Positions 39,481 through 50,709 of a stretch of DNA of 64,000 nucleotides are shown here, piece after piece. This DNA comes from Corylus avellana. Its lineage: Eukaryota > Streptophyta > Magnoliopsida > Fagales > Betulaceae. A program made the translations under genes and the position numbers. The notes under the pieces were generated by a model. It saw only the letters and a list, made by a program, of their open reading frames with translations, ran no database searches and was not told where the DNA came from. The number at the start of each line of letters is the position of its first letter. The stretch's first letter is position 1. The stretch is taken from contig NC_081544.1 in the NCBI RefSeq assembly GCF_901000735.1, positions 24,110,264 to 24,174,263 of the forward strand, in the 5' to 3' direction.

Positions 39481-39959
39481 TGAACTATAAACATTCAATT
39501 AAGCTATTAATTATTTATAAAAAAAAAATATCGTGTGAATAGTATTTTTTTTTTCTTGAAAATGTTTTTTATACTGATCGATTATAGTGAATTAGTTCGT
39601 TTGAACTATAAACATTTAATTAAGCTATTAATTATTTATAGAAAAAAATATTGTGTGAATAGTTTTTTTTTTCTTGAAAATGTCTTTTATACCCTTAAAA
39701 TTGTTATAGAATTTCAAATTTACCCAACATTTAAAATTAAAATTATTTTTAAAAAATTGTAAGTATAATTTTTTTTTTAAAAAAAAACCCTAAATAGGGG
39801 CGACAGTTATGTTGCCGCTATTTAGGCTCAATCAGCGGCCACCACCTAATGTCACCGCTGATTAAGCCTCATTAGCGGCGACTATGCAATGTCACCGCTG
39901 ATTGAGGCTTAATAGAAAATTTTTGCGCCAATAAGTGGCGTGGTTTCTTAAATTTTCGA

Positions 39960-40463
39960 ACCAAAAATTTTCCCCAAACCCTCAGAAACACGAAAATCCC
40001 TAAAATTTTCCCCTCCCTCAAGAGCACTCAGCTCCCTCATCACTCTCACTCTCGATCTCTCTCCCGCTGCTCTCCCTAGCTCACCCTCTCTTTCACTCTC
40101 ACTCCGGCGAGGTCTTCGGCCACCGGCGAAGCTGTCTCACCGTCGCTTCTGTCTATCTCACTCCGGCACAAGGTTCCGTCTACTGGCGAAGAAGAATGGG
40201 GCTTGCTCTCCCTCCCTCGCTCCTGTCTCTCTCTCACTCCGGCGAAGCCGAAGGCTCTCTCTCTCCTCCACCGGCGGTAAGTAGTCATATCATCATCTGC
40301 CTTTCCTTCTGTAATTACTTGTAGCCTGCTTATGCCCCCCTACTGTTCTTTCTTGTTTGATTTGGGTAGCTGATTGTGGGTTGATTTTCGAAATGGGCAA
40401 TGCAGTAATAGAAGAAGATGAAGGAGGGATGAGCTCACGACCAAGGAAGAAGAAATGGGCAAG
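39960..40463 (+). other. Exon-like 5' region of unknown gene inside CACTA 2
   Basis: CT-rich leader-like sequence (39975-40275) with a GTAAGT-like donor after 'ccaccggcg', then a small exon-like ATG segment at 40394 (MGNAVIEEDEGG..SRPRKKKWA) ending at a GTGAGT donor (40464). I do not recognise the protein. It may be the transposase gene's own leader or a captured first exon. Confidence 0.4.
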
Positions 40464-41879
40464 GTGAGTTTTTTTTTTGGCTTTTCCTCAGTTAGCTCCC
40501 TCTCTTTATTCGGTTGGGGCGGCAGAGCAGCGCCTACGCGGGTGGGTCACGGTCCCGACGCCGGAAAACCTCATAATCGTTTGGGTCCCTACGTTTTTCG
40601 GTGGCCAAATATGGTGGAGAGGCTTTTTGGTATGTGTTAATTTCTGTTGATTTCGTTACATATGTGTTTTGATTTGGTTGGTGAGCCATTGGCCTTAGTG
40701 GGGAGGGGAATTAGAACTGAATAAAGCTGGGAGAGTTTTGAATATAATGTGATTCTTGCAATTAATTGCTGAAGGGAAAAAGAGCATATCATTTTTTAGA
40801 TGCGATTTCCTTCCATCTTAGTTCTTACATTACTAAAAATTACCAAAATGGGTTTTTCTCTCCCTGACCCGAATTCAGGGCTTTCTTTGCCTTAGCATGT
40901 TTCCGTAACAGTACCTTGAGAGGTTTGTTTGTCGTTTTTTTTTTGGGTCTGTTTGTTTCAATATTTGTAAAGTTCAGCAAGTTGTTGCAAATGTTAGATG
41001 TTTACTTTCTGTAGGGTGTTTGATAATGTTTTGGAGAGGGATTTGTTAGGAAACAAGAAAAAAGAAAACTGAAAATTTTGTTGTATTTGGTGGTTTAGTT
41101 AGTTGCTTTTTGGTGGGTATCATCCAGTTCCTGGATTTATTGGTCCAAATTGACAATTCAAGTCGAGTTTTGGGTTTACTCTGAATCTGGTTCTGGTATG
41201 CTACTGTTTTAGATAAATTACGGTTGTTTCTTCCATTTTGGGGGTATAGAATTTGTTGTGATGGTTGGTCAATGTTACCAAAGTTTTTTTTTTTTTTTTT
41301 TGTCTTTTTGGGCTTCTGGATTTTTTATTTCTTTTTTTGGGTGAGAAATTTGGGAATTTAATGGCTTAGTATTTTGCATATATCATTTTGGGAGTGAGAT
41401 TTTGGTTGATTTCAATATTTTACATGAAGAATATGAGTTTGTCATTTTCTTCAATGTACAGATCTTGGCTTTCGCTTCTGCATCTATGATTATTAGTTTT
41501 TAATAGCTTCTTATATTTGGTAAGAAATGTGGGTTACTTTGGAGGGAGTTGGAATATTTTGAGGAAGTATGAAAATTTTTTTATATCACACTATTCACTT
41601 TTTATTACTATTCAAATAAAAAAAATCACTACAAAACAAAACTGTTTTCACTTTTTAATACAAAAAATTCAAAATTTTATACCATATAAATTATTTTCAG
41701 CTACAAAATCCATTTTCCAAACGAGGAATGTTTGAACTTTATTCTAGTAGTATTGTTTTATTAATCTGGCCCCCAAGAGAAAAATTTTGACTCTGCCAGT
41801 GGTCCTGTTGATTATTCTTCAATGAGAAACGCTATTCGTCATACCATAATCATACTATGCTAATCTGGCATGGGCTATT

Positions 41880-42229
41880 CGCTGTGCTGTTACTCACGCT
41901 CCAATAATAATAACCTCTTCAAGTTTGAGTTCAGAGAGTGCTGTTAGTCCCAAGTTAGCGGCCTGGGGAGAACTTCAGTTTCGAAAGGCATTTCTAATAC
42001 TGAGTTATATTGGGGAGTAAGTTTTCCTTGCTTTCGACTGCTAGGTTGTGGTTACTGCATACTATGCTCATGCTAAGCTACTTTTTCCTACAGAAACCAG
42101 CTCGAGGATATTGATGATATTTCTGCAGATGAAATTAGGAGTCTGAAACATTTAGGGATGCTAGATTTTGAAGAAAGAGTTTGGGAATCTTTGGGAAAAA
42201 AATATATTGACAAAGAAGACCGGCTAATG
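41880..42229 (+). pseudogene. RDR3/4/5-like RNA-dependent RNA polymerase fragment in CACTA 2
   Basis: Two consecutive exons with matching phase: one ending at 42016 (GA before GTAAGT) and one at 42094-42229 (AG before, GTGAAT after). Joined, the first ends with PKLAAWGELQFRKAFLILSY and the second contains LEDIDDISADEIRSLK and FEERVWESLGKKYI. This resembles the N-terminal part of plant gamma-clade RNA-dependent RNA polymerases (RDR3/4/5), which I know from family memory, not from a search. The catalytic domain is absent. The 5' border of the first exon is unclear. Host silencing-related gene piece, non-functional here. Confidence 0.6.
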
Positions 42230-43432
42230 GTGAATGTTATGTTCTAATTGTTGTTGACCTATGATAGCATACCGTTTCTTGACTAATTTCTTAATGCCTG
42301 AGAAGTCCACTGAATATATATATATATATATATAAGCTTGAAGTTGCTTTTTTCTTCATATTATTAATGATAAAGTAGTTTTTTTTTTTTTTTTCCTTTC
42401 AAAAAAGAAGTTCTGTTTATCTGAAACAGTAATGTATATACTTGTCACTTGATTCAAATAATCGGAGGAACCTACAAATGCTATTTTTATGAAGTGATAT
42501 CTTAACAATTATTAGGGTTTCTGAGTACATAAAATAGACTGCCATGTCTTCTATGTTCTCTTTGCTCGTTTATTTGCCGGGTGATTCATTAGAGAGATCG
42601 ATGAATACATGGCCTCTTAATATATCCTCACATCCGTAAATTTGTTTGAGCTGGGAATCTTTTGTTGTGTGCTTGATATGTTCTTGATTGATGAGCGAAT
42701 CAATGAGTTCTCAGCAAACTGTAAAAAGGGGAAAAAAAAAAAATGAGAGAGAGAGAGAGAGAAAGAAACAGAAGATTTAATCTGGGAAATGTGCTGAAAT
42801 TGGTGAAATCAAAGGGCATTACTTGAATGTTGGCGGTAACAAGTTTCTTTGATTCAAAATCTGATTACCTGTTCTCCAATTACTATAATTAGAACATTCC
42901 TACCTGTTTCTATTAGTATTTTATGTGCAGAATTGACTACGCTTTCTAAACTTTATTGAGCTAATTCAGTTATTGGATAAATGGAATTCAATTAGAAAAT
43001 ATGAATGTTATCTTCTGTCTTGTGGTGGATAAATTTCAAATAAGGGTTCGATTTTATTCTTGAGCCTTGAATTGATAAATTTCAAATAAGTATTTTCATA
43101 CTTCAGCCTTTAAATTTTGGTCGAACAACTCTTTTTGGCATTTAGATATGTATATTTTGCTGCAAGTACTTGGCCACCTACAATTTTAGCCTCGAAATCG
43201 ACTAGTAGTGTTTTCATACCTATATTATTTACCGTGCTTCACTTTATTCTTCCTTTGTTCATACTAATGGAAGAGTTCTGGTTTTTTGTTCATACTAATG
43301 GCAGCCTGCTTTTGACATATACAACTGCTATGTTGCTCCTCTCCTTTTGCTCATAATTAACATGTATTGGTGGGACTGTTACTGATATATGTTAGAAATA
43401 TTGTGGTTAGGAGTTAGCCATAAGTTCTGTGT

Positions 43433-43840
43433 TCTCTGGTTCTGCGATCGAGCGCAAGTGGAGTGTGATCGATCGCAAAATATCAAAAACCTACTGGTTC
43501 CGCGATCGAGCGCATGCCCAATGTGCGTTCGAGCACAAAATGTCGAAAACCTACTGGTACTGCGATCGAGCGTAAGTGGAGTGCGATCGATCACAAAAGG
43601 TCAAAAACCTACTAGTTCTGCGATTGAACGCATGCCCAATGTGCGTCCGAGCGCAAAATGTCGAAAACCTACTGGTGCTGCGATTGAGCGTAAGTGGAGT
43701 GCGATCGATCGCAAAAGGTCAAAAACCTACTAGTTCCGTGATCGAAGGCATGCCCAATGTGCGTTCGAGCACAAAAGGTCGAAAACCTACTGGTACTGCG
43801 ATTGATCGCACACGATTGTGCGATCGAGCGCAGATAATTT
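43433..43840. repeat. 117-bp minisatellite with GCGATCGAGCGC words
   Basis: About 3.5 units; 'ctggt.ctgcgatcgagcg.aagtgg' recurs at 43437, 43554 and 43673. Each unit alternates 'gcgatcgatcgcaaaa' and 'gtgcgttcgagc.caaaa.gtcgaaaacctact'. It lies within CACTA 2 just inside its right subterminal region. It creates long accidental open frames on both strands. Confidence 0.9.
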
Positions 43841-44587
43841 TTTTTTTTTTTAATTTTTTAGGACCATTAGGGTCCACTTTGGTTTGGACGCTGATAGTTA
43901 ATTTTTTTTTTTTTTTTAAATTTTTTTTAGGACCATTAGGGTCCACAAAAAGTGGACCCTAATGGTTATCTATCAGCGTCCAGTTTAGTTTGGACGCTGA
44001 TAGTTAATTTTTTTTTTTTTTTTAAAAAAAAAAAATTTTTTGTAGGACCATTAGGGTTCACTTTGTGAATGCTAATGGTTAACTCTTAACGTCCACTTTG
44101 GTTTGGACGCTGATAGTTAATTTTTTATTTTTATTTTTTTAGGACCATTAGGGTCCATTTTGTGGACGCTAATGGTTAACTATCAGCGCCCACTTTGAAT
44201 GAACGCTAATGGTTGACTATCAGCGTCGACTATGCCTGCGTTTACATTAGCTTTAGGGTCAAAACATTGCGACTTTTAGGGTTGATAAAGTGGACGCTAA
44301 AAGTGATCATTAGGGTCGACTTTAAGTAGACGCTGATAATCACACATTTGATCATTAGGGTTGGACGGTTAGCGTCGACACCTTTAGGGTCCAAAAGTCG
44401 ATGCTGTTGTTAACAACGTCCACTTTAGGACTTTTAACGTCCACTCGAAGTTGCCCTTAAAGACCTAAATTCTTGTAGTGAACACTCAGGTTGTTGTCCA
44501 AACCTGGATTTGCTCCTACCCTTTCTAGACTTAGGTCTGCCCCTCACAGAGTTTCTCTCTTGACCTCTGCCCCTTGCTTCAAGGTTT

Positions 44588-45133
44588 AAGCAAAGTCGGT
44601 GCTTTTTCTCCTCTTACAACTAGGACTTGGATTCCATGTAGTATAAGGAAAAACAAACCTTTCATTCTTAGAGAAGGACAAAACCTTGGGGCCAACACAA
44701 AACTTGATGGGTCACAGCACACGTTCTTAACAATCTCCCACTTGACTTGAATCTCACCAAGTCGCAACATAGTGAATCTTCTCCGGATGACTCCACCTAT
44801 CTTCAAGCTCGAAGACCAACCGAAGTTGCGCACAACTTCAGTTTCTCAATAGTCACACCTTTTGTCAACATGTTTGCTGGATTCTCAATTCCACGAATCT
44901 TTTTAAGTAACAATTGTCCACTTTCAAGAAGAGATCGAATGAAGTGATGCCTCAATTGTATATGCTTTGTTCTTGAATGATATGCCAGGTTCTTCGCAAG
45001 AAAAATGGCACTCTGACTATCACTGTGTAGAACACTCTTCTCATTCTTCTTTTCCAACTCATCCAAAAAACCTTGTAGCCAAACCATCTCCTTTCCAGTT
45101 TCTGTCACGGCCACATACTTCGCCTCTGTAGTG
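44588..45133 (-). mobile_element. Copia fragment B (partial LTR plus RNase H)
   Basis: 44588-44733 repeats the 3' part of the Copia A LTR; 44734-45133 continues through the polypurine tract into RNase H text (45114 back to 44803: EMVWLQGF, VLHSDSQSAIFLAKN, RTKHIQLRHHFIRS). It is cut at both ends: on the left it abuts Copia A gag, on the right it abuts SEO copy 2 exon 6 mid-exon. It probably marks deletions between two Copia copies that also removed SEO exons 4-6. Confidence 0.82.
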
Positions 45134-45196
45134 GCGAAGGAACTGAATTGGATGGGAGATATAATGGTTGGAATTTGTCCAAATTTGCAGGACTGG
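45134..45196 (+). other. SEO: Tail of exon 6 of SEO copy 2
   Basis: 63 bp translating to AKELNWMGDIMVGICPNLQD, aligned with the end of exon 6 in copy 1 (AKDSNWIGDIMAEIQPSLHD) and followed by a GTAAG donor. The rest of the exon upstream is replaced by Copia fragment B. Confidence 0.85.
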
Positions 45197-45499
45197 GTAA
45201 GTTATTTTAAAAATTTTGGTTAATAACTTTTTTGGTACTTGAGTTTGACAGTTTTTATTTTTTTCCTCCGAAGTTTTAAAATGGGAGAAATCTAGTACTC
45301 AACCTATGGGAAAAGACAAAATCAATACCTCCGTTAGTTCCATCAGTCCCAATTAGCGAAATTTTCACGTGTCACTCCCATAATACGCCACGTGTCTTAA
45401 AAAATTAAAATAATAAAATAATAATTAAAATTAAAAATTAAAAAATTAAAAAAAAAAACACACACACACACGAGCTCTGTTTGGTTGCCGGGAAAACAA

Positions 45500-45845
45500 G
45501 GGAAAGAAAAGGGATGTTGAATCTGACTCGAGTGTGGGTGAAACAATAGGAACGGGTGATCATCACTTTGACACTTGGTTTTATCCGGACCTCTACATGT
45601 GCAATGAAGGCAATATCGAAACTTCCTTGAATGAAGATGAGCATATTCAAATCTTGGTTCAAAGAGAGATCAGTAGAACTGGTTTTGGAATATCCAAACG
45701 TTTTGTGAAAAATCCAAGTTGGTTGGATAGTGCTCGCCTGTAAGCCATTGAATGGATTTTCGAGGTTTGTTGCCCTCAGTAAAGATCCTGCAGGTTTTCT
45801 TTTCTTTATTGAACAAGCTCTTGAAGTTTGGCTTTCTTGATACAC
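45500..45845 (+). pseudogene. Cyclin-D-like fragment
   Basis: Plus-strand open text from about 45500: HFDTWFYPDLYMCNEGNIE, then NEDEHIQILVQREISRTGFG and WLDSARL.AIEWIFE, with a stop at 45740 (TAA after ARL). This follows the start of D-type cyclins (DE.YI..L..RE..FG...W...AR..AI.WI), close to the D5 type as I recall. Frameshifts follow; the rest of the cyclin box is absent. Non-functional fragment inside an inverted-repeat element. Confidence 0.6.
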
Positions 45846-48751
45846 GCTTGGGGATGAATAAAACCAGAAATACCAGAACTGATAGGTAGAAAAGAAAAAG
45901 GCAAAAAATTAATTGATCAGTTTAATAAATTTGATGTTAAAGAAAGAAAATGTAACCTAGCACAAGAATCCACCTACCTGAGACTAGTATCGATCTCAAC
46001 CACATTGTTTTCATTTGGGGAAAGTGACAAACTCTGCGATGCCAAATTGTGTGTGCTACTCACATATTGCTACCCATTAGCTAAAAGGATTAATTAAAGT
46101 GAAAACGCTTTGCCGACTCCAAAAACTTGTTTATCACAATTTATGATGAATTAATACTATGAAACAATAAACAATTCAATCATCCAAAATATATAAAGCA
46201 ATAAAGAGGCAGACACAGATATTTTGGTTACAAAGAGGAAACCTTTTAGAAACCGATCTAAAAGTAAAACCTCTCTAGGGCAGCCAAACTCAGGAAATCA
46301 CTATCAAAAAATTATCCAGAGATTACAGACACTAGGTACACTTACAACCCTTTGCAAAACCTTAGCTTTGTAAGATCGACAAGCCTACAACTTGTCTCCT
46401 TGCTCACAACCTTCTTCAACGTGATTCTTCTTTATCGGACCCTTTCGATAGACTTCTCAACCGTAGATTTATCAAAGAAATAACTAAAACTCTAAGATAT
46501 TCAATTTAACGCTTACCACATATGATCTCTCTTATCATAGCCTCTGACGAACTCTCTGGGGTGAAAATTCGTGCCTTTCTCTTCTATAATGATGTATATA
46601 TATCAGTACATCAAATCCTAGACCTGGGCCCACTAAAAACACGTTTTTAGGCATAATAGGTACGGGGTGTCCGGATAGGTTAATGGGCTTTCCGGACAGG
46701 GTCTTGCGGAGCAAAAATAGAGTTTCTGAAAATCCTGTCCGGATAGCCTAGCACCGTGTTCAGACATGGCCTGTAGTGAGGAGAAAATAACATTCTAAAA
46801 ATTCTGTCTAGCCTTGATCAACAGCTCCGATCGATAGGCGTTTGTGGTCCGATTGAGCTGAAATTTTGCAGGGACGTTCATGACACATGAATCTACATTA
46901 TGAACGGTGGAAATTGGATTCTGAGCATTCTATATCAGTGTTTGAATCCGTAAACAGTAGCCTCTGCATTTTGGAACTGAATTAAGCTAACACAATAACT
47001 AACAAACTCCCCATTTGGCAATTCGGTGACAAAACCAAAATGCTGAGCCAATCTCATCATCTCCCCATATTTACTCACCCTTTTTGTCATAGATTGACAA
47101 AAGGTCTTTATGTTTCCTGAAACACTTTACAAAATACATCAAGGCAGATCTGAAACAAGAATACATAAATAAAACTGATGATAAAAAAAATGACGTAGAA
47201 TGCAAGATCATAAAGAAACATCAGCAAAACTCCCCATCAATGTATGACTCAATTATCAACAAGAAACTGGAAAAGCAAAACATGTTTCTCCCCCTCAAAA
47301 GTCAAATGAACACACATGATATACACATCAATGACTCATATATTGCACAATGAATATCCCAAACATGCTCCCAATATACAAAATATACATGAGACTAGAA
47401 ATGGCAAGAACCCCATATTGCTTAACTCAAGCAAAGAAAAATGTTCAATTCAACCCATGCTTGTGTGGTGTGTGTGTAAGCCATCCAAAGAGAAAAATTT
47501 TCAACTTATAAAATGAGGAGAAAATTTCATTACCATGAGGTTTTGACAAGTATATCAAATCAAAAGTCAAACCTTATCATACTAGGGCCTAGCTACTCTC
47601 ATCCTATACATTTCTCTTTGTAAAACATTTTGCACAAGTTTAACACAGTGAAATAAATTCCTATTGGAATATGATCTTTTGATTTTATTTGTTTCACTAT
47701 TTTATTTATTTTTTTCTTTGAGAAAATATCTTTAAACTTTTGGTGCTTATCACAAAAGAGAAAGCAAGAATTTTTAAGTCCTAGGTTCAACTAGCATATG
47801 GTCAATTTGAAAAATATGACTAGTCAAAAACCTCATATGGTTACCTAACAGACCTCACAAATAAAGTGAAACAAAACCTCAATTTAAGCTTAAATGTGCA
47901 CAAGAGAGTAAGCAAATGCAAAATGTACCACATAAGCTTAGACTTTAGGTAACCACAAGAACAAGTCCATTGAGCAAATTTTCATCTCATGCATATTAAG
48001 AACATTCCAAGACACAAAGAATTAAATTCATGAAAGAAACATGAGAAATTAATGGACTATTTAAGTGCATAAGACAAAAGAAAGAAAAGAAAACAATCAA
48101 AGTAACATATTTTTGTCTTTTTGAAAATTTTCACAAAAGAAATGCATACGAACGAAAACAAATGCAAAACAAACAAAAATGCAATGCAAAAGAAACAAAA
48201 ATGCAAAAAAAATAAAAAAAAATAAAAAAAATACAACATACTTGAATTGAGATTACAACAGACAATACATGAATGTCCTTTAACATTAAACTTTCATCAC
48301 ATCTTATAGGTCCCACTACAAAATAATGATTTGGTTTAATAACTACTTTTAGGTCTTCACAAGACATTACATATTCATGAACATTTGACTAGCAAGTAGA
48401 CAAAAATCTTGGTGGTCCGCACACAACATCTCATCTATAAGCCTTTCAAAGATCATGATATATGAATTTTTTGAAAAGTCCTTTATGAATATGCCTCATA
48501 ACAAGAATCTCAAAACTAACATGTATACACTCTTCACACAAAAAGTGTAACAAAAAAAATTGCAATGCATAAACTAGAAAGCAAAAAAAAAAAAAAAAAC
48601 AAAAAAATGCAAAGCAAAGAAAAACAGCATGTTCTAGGATTTTCAAAAATAAGCAAAATAACCATTCCTAGACATGTTATTTACTCACCTAAATTCAAGT
48701 AAGATCACTACCACTCCCCCTCAATGGGTGAATGGTATAATCTTTCCTAAC

Positions 48752-49499
48752 TCAAACCTTTGTGAAAGAAGGTGTAGAGACGTGAACATTATCAATCTTG
48801 TCGAATCTAGACAAAACTCTCATCATTGTTGTACATAACCCCAATGGTTCTTTCCTAGAAACAAAATTTTTATTTTTATGCACATGAGGTTTCAATTTAA
48901 AACAATTGGGTCGAATGTGACCAACTTTTCCACAATGATGACAAGTAAGGATAAATCTTTTAGGAGGTAGATTCCTAGGAGGATGGACGACTCTATACAT
49001 GGGGTAAGATACACAAGGTTCAATATGAATTTTCTTAACTTTCTTCCTTTGTGAGGGCGAGGCAGCTGCTGTTTTTCTTTTAACCAAAGAGTCTTCTACT
49101 TTTTCTGATTTAACAAATATTATCTCGGAAGTAGAATCATTGTTAGAAGACAAAGCAACATGACAATCAAAACTTAACTTAGATTTATCACAATCGGAAT
49201 TATGAGTATGCAACATATTTTCAAGAGAATTGCTAGAAAATTTTTCCAATTGAATTTCTGACTCTTTTAATTTATTCTCTAAACAAATCAACTTTAGAAC
49301 CTAAAACAAAATTTTCAAATTTTAAAGAATCAATTAAAGCATGTGATTCAGACAATTGAGTAACAATAGATTCTTTCACATGTTCAAGATCTTGAAAATT
49401 CTCCAAACAATTTGTGTATTGATGTCTAAAAAGAGTGATTTTTTCCAACAAATTGTTGAAGGAGTTTATAAGATCATATTCCCCTTGAAAAGTATTCAT
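48752..49499 (-). CDS. Gag-like protein of the non-autonomous LTR element
   Basis: Two minus-strand frames, 49272-49499 (coiled-coil-like, LEKITLFRHQYTN...SESHALIDSLKFEN) and 48752-49291 (LKESEIQLEKF..., a basic SQRKKVKK stretch, then zinc knuckle CHHCGKVGHIRPNC near 48925, then LGLCTTMMRVLSRFD). The frames overlap by about 20 bp, so one frameshift separates them. No protease, RT or integrase follows. Related gag text occurs at 58355-58790 and 59880-60050 on the plus strand. Confidence 0.75.
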
Positions 49500-49530
49500 A
49501 GCAAACAGGAGTCAACAGATCTCACTCAGA

Positions 49531-49642
49531 AATTTAATCCAAACAGAGTGAACCTGCTCTGATACCAATTGAAAAACGCTATGCTGAATTTAATCCAAAC
49601 AGAGTGAACCCGTTCTGATACCAATTGAAAAACGCTATGCCG
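49531..49642. repeat. 56-bp duplication of primer-binding site and LTR edge
   Basis: The segment 'aatttaatccaaacagagtgaacc.g.tctgataccaattgaaaaacgctatgc' occurs at 49531 and again at 49587. Each copy includes the tRNA-complementary site and the first ~17 bases of the LTR. Confidence 0.9.
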
Positions 49643-50709
49643 ACTTCAAAAACGTGTTTATCACAATTTATGCGGAATTAATATTATGAAACAATAAACA
49701 ATTCAATCACCCAAAATATATAAAACAATAAAGAGGCAGATACAAATATTTTGGTTACAAAGAAGAAATTTTTTAGAAACCGATCTAAAAGTAAAACAAC
49801 TTCGGGGCAGCCAAGCAAAAAAAAATCACTATAAAAAAATTATCAAGATATTACAGACACTAGGAACACTTACAACCCTTTGCAAGAACTTGGCTCTGTA
49901 AGATCGACAAGCCTACAACTCGTCTCCTTGCTCACAACATTCTTCACGTGATTCTCCTTTACCGGACCCTTCCGATAGATTTCTCAACCGTAGATTTATC
50001 AAATGAACAACTAAAACTATAAGAGATTCAATTTAACGCTCACCACATATGATCTCTCTTAGCACAGTCTCCGACGAACTCTCTAGAGTGAAAATTTGTG
50101 CCTCTCTTCTATAATGATGTATATATATATCAGTACATCAAATCCTACACCTGAGCCCACTAAAAGCATGTTTTTGGGCATAATAGGTACGGGTGTCCGG
50201 ACAAATTAATGGGCTGTTCGGACAGGACCTTGTGGAGCAAAAATAGAGTTTCTGGAAAGCCTGTCCGGACAGCTTGTCCGAACATGGCCTGCAGTGGGGA
50301 GAAAACAGCATTCCGAAAATTCTATCCAGCCTTGATCAACAACTCCAATCGTTGAGCGTTTATGGTCCGATTGAGTTGAAATTTTGCAGGGACGTTCATG
50401 ACATATGAATCTACATTATGAACAGTGCAGATTGGATTTTGAGCATTCTATATCAGTGTTTGAGCTCATGAACAGTAGCCTCTGCATTTTGGAACTGAAT
50501 TTAGCCAATACAAGAACTAACATAAAGAATTTTGCTTACATCAATTATGGGCAGCATTGAAAGGAAGCAATCGAAATAAGTCACCCTAAACCATCATCAT
50601 CACTCAAGTTTTCCTTGTAAGAAAATTCTTTCCCTTGTTTTCTCGGCAACCAAACAGAGCTCATGTGTGTTTTTTTTTTAAAGAGGTTTGACATATTTTG
50701 TACAATCAG

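Larger units (their letters stand above)
36421..44480. mobile_element. CACTA element 2, 8.06 kb, carrying host gene pieces
   Basis: Starts CACTACAAGAAATT and ends AAATTCTTGTAGTG; target-site duplication AAC (36418-36420, 44481-44483). Left subterminal palindromes (36445-38430) are of the types AGGGGCGAC/GTCGCCCCT and AGCGTCCAC/GTGGACGCT; right ones (43858-44440) use the same AGCGTCCAC words. Inside are the hAT element 37558-38219, a 62-bp array (38630-39480), a block of AGCGGCGAC palindromes like those of CACTA 1 (39790-39910), an exon-like first-exon region (39960-40463), RDR-like exons (41880-42229) and a 117-bp array (43433-43840). No transposase domain is visible. Confidence 0.92.
29241..44587 (-). 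mobile_element. Ty1/Copia element A in SEO copy 2 intron 3
   Basis: Minus-strand Copia element. Its 3' LTR is 29241-29761 (TGTTAGG...CTCAACA in plus coordinates), followed by a polypurine tract (reverse complement AAGTGGGAAAT). Internal order in plus coordinates is RNase H, RT, integrase, protease/gag zinc knuckle. Two later insertions split it: a solo LTR at 29897-33258 and CACTA 2 at 36421-44480. Past CACTA 2 only 44481-44587 of gag remains, then the sequence jumps into a second Copia fragment. The 5' LTR is therefore missing. Confidence 0.9.
46100..50522 (-). mobile_element. Gag-only LTR retrotransposon, minus strand
   Basis: LTRs at 46100-47004 and 49626-50522 (about 900 bp each; TGAAAA...CTAACA in plus coordinates), with the perfect 5-bp target-site duplication TAAAG (46095-46099, 50523-50527). 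The primer-binding site (reverse complement TTGGTATCAGAGC, complementary to initiator Met tRNA) lies next to the right LTR and is duplicated. The polypurine tract (reverse complement AAATGGGGAGT) lies next to the left LTR. It encodes only a gag-like protein; 47005-48750 is AT-rich and non-coding. It would need enzymes from another element. Confidence 0.92.
45447..50672. mobile_element. Inverted-repeat element with cyclin-D fragment, split by an LTR retrotransposon
   Basis: 'aaacacac...gagctctgtttggttgccgggaaaacaagggaaagaa' at 45447-45510 is repeated in inverse orientation at 50620-50680. Without the LTR element at 46100-50522 the unit would be about 800 bp. Between the arms lies a cyclin-D-like coding fragment. 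Arms of about 60 bp suggest a Pack-type TIR element, but no target-site duplication was fixed; a simple inverted repeat of a common 5' UTR sequence is an alternative. Confidence 0.5.

Noticed and set aside
43576..43962. Plus-strand 128-codon repetitive frame
   Set aside because: It reads the 117-bp minisatellite; repeat length divisible by three keeps it open.
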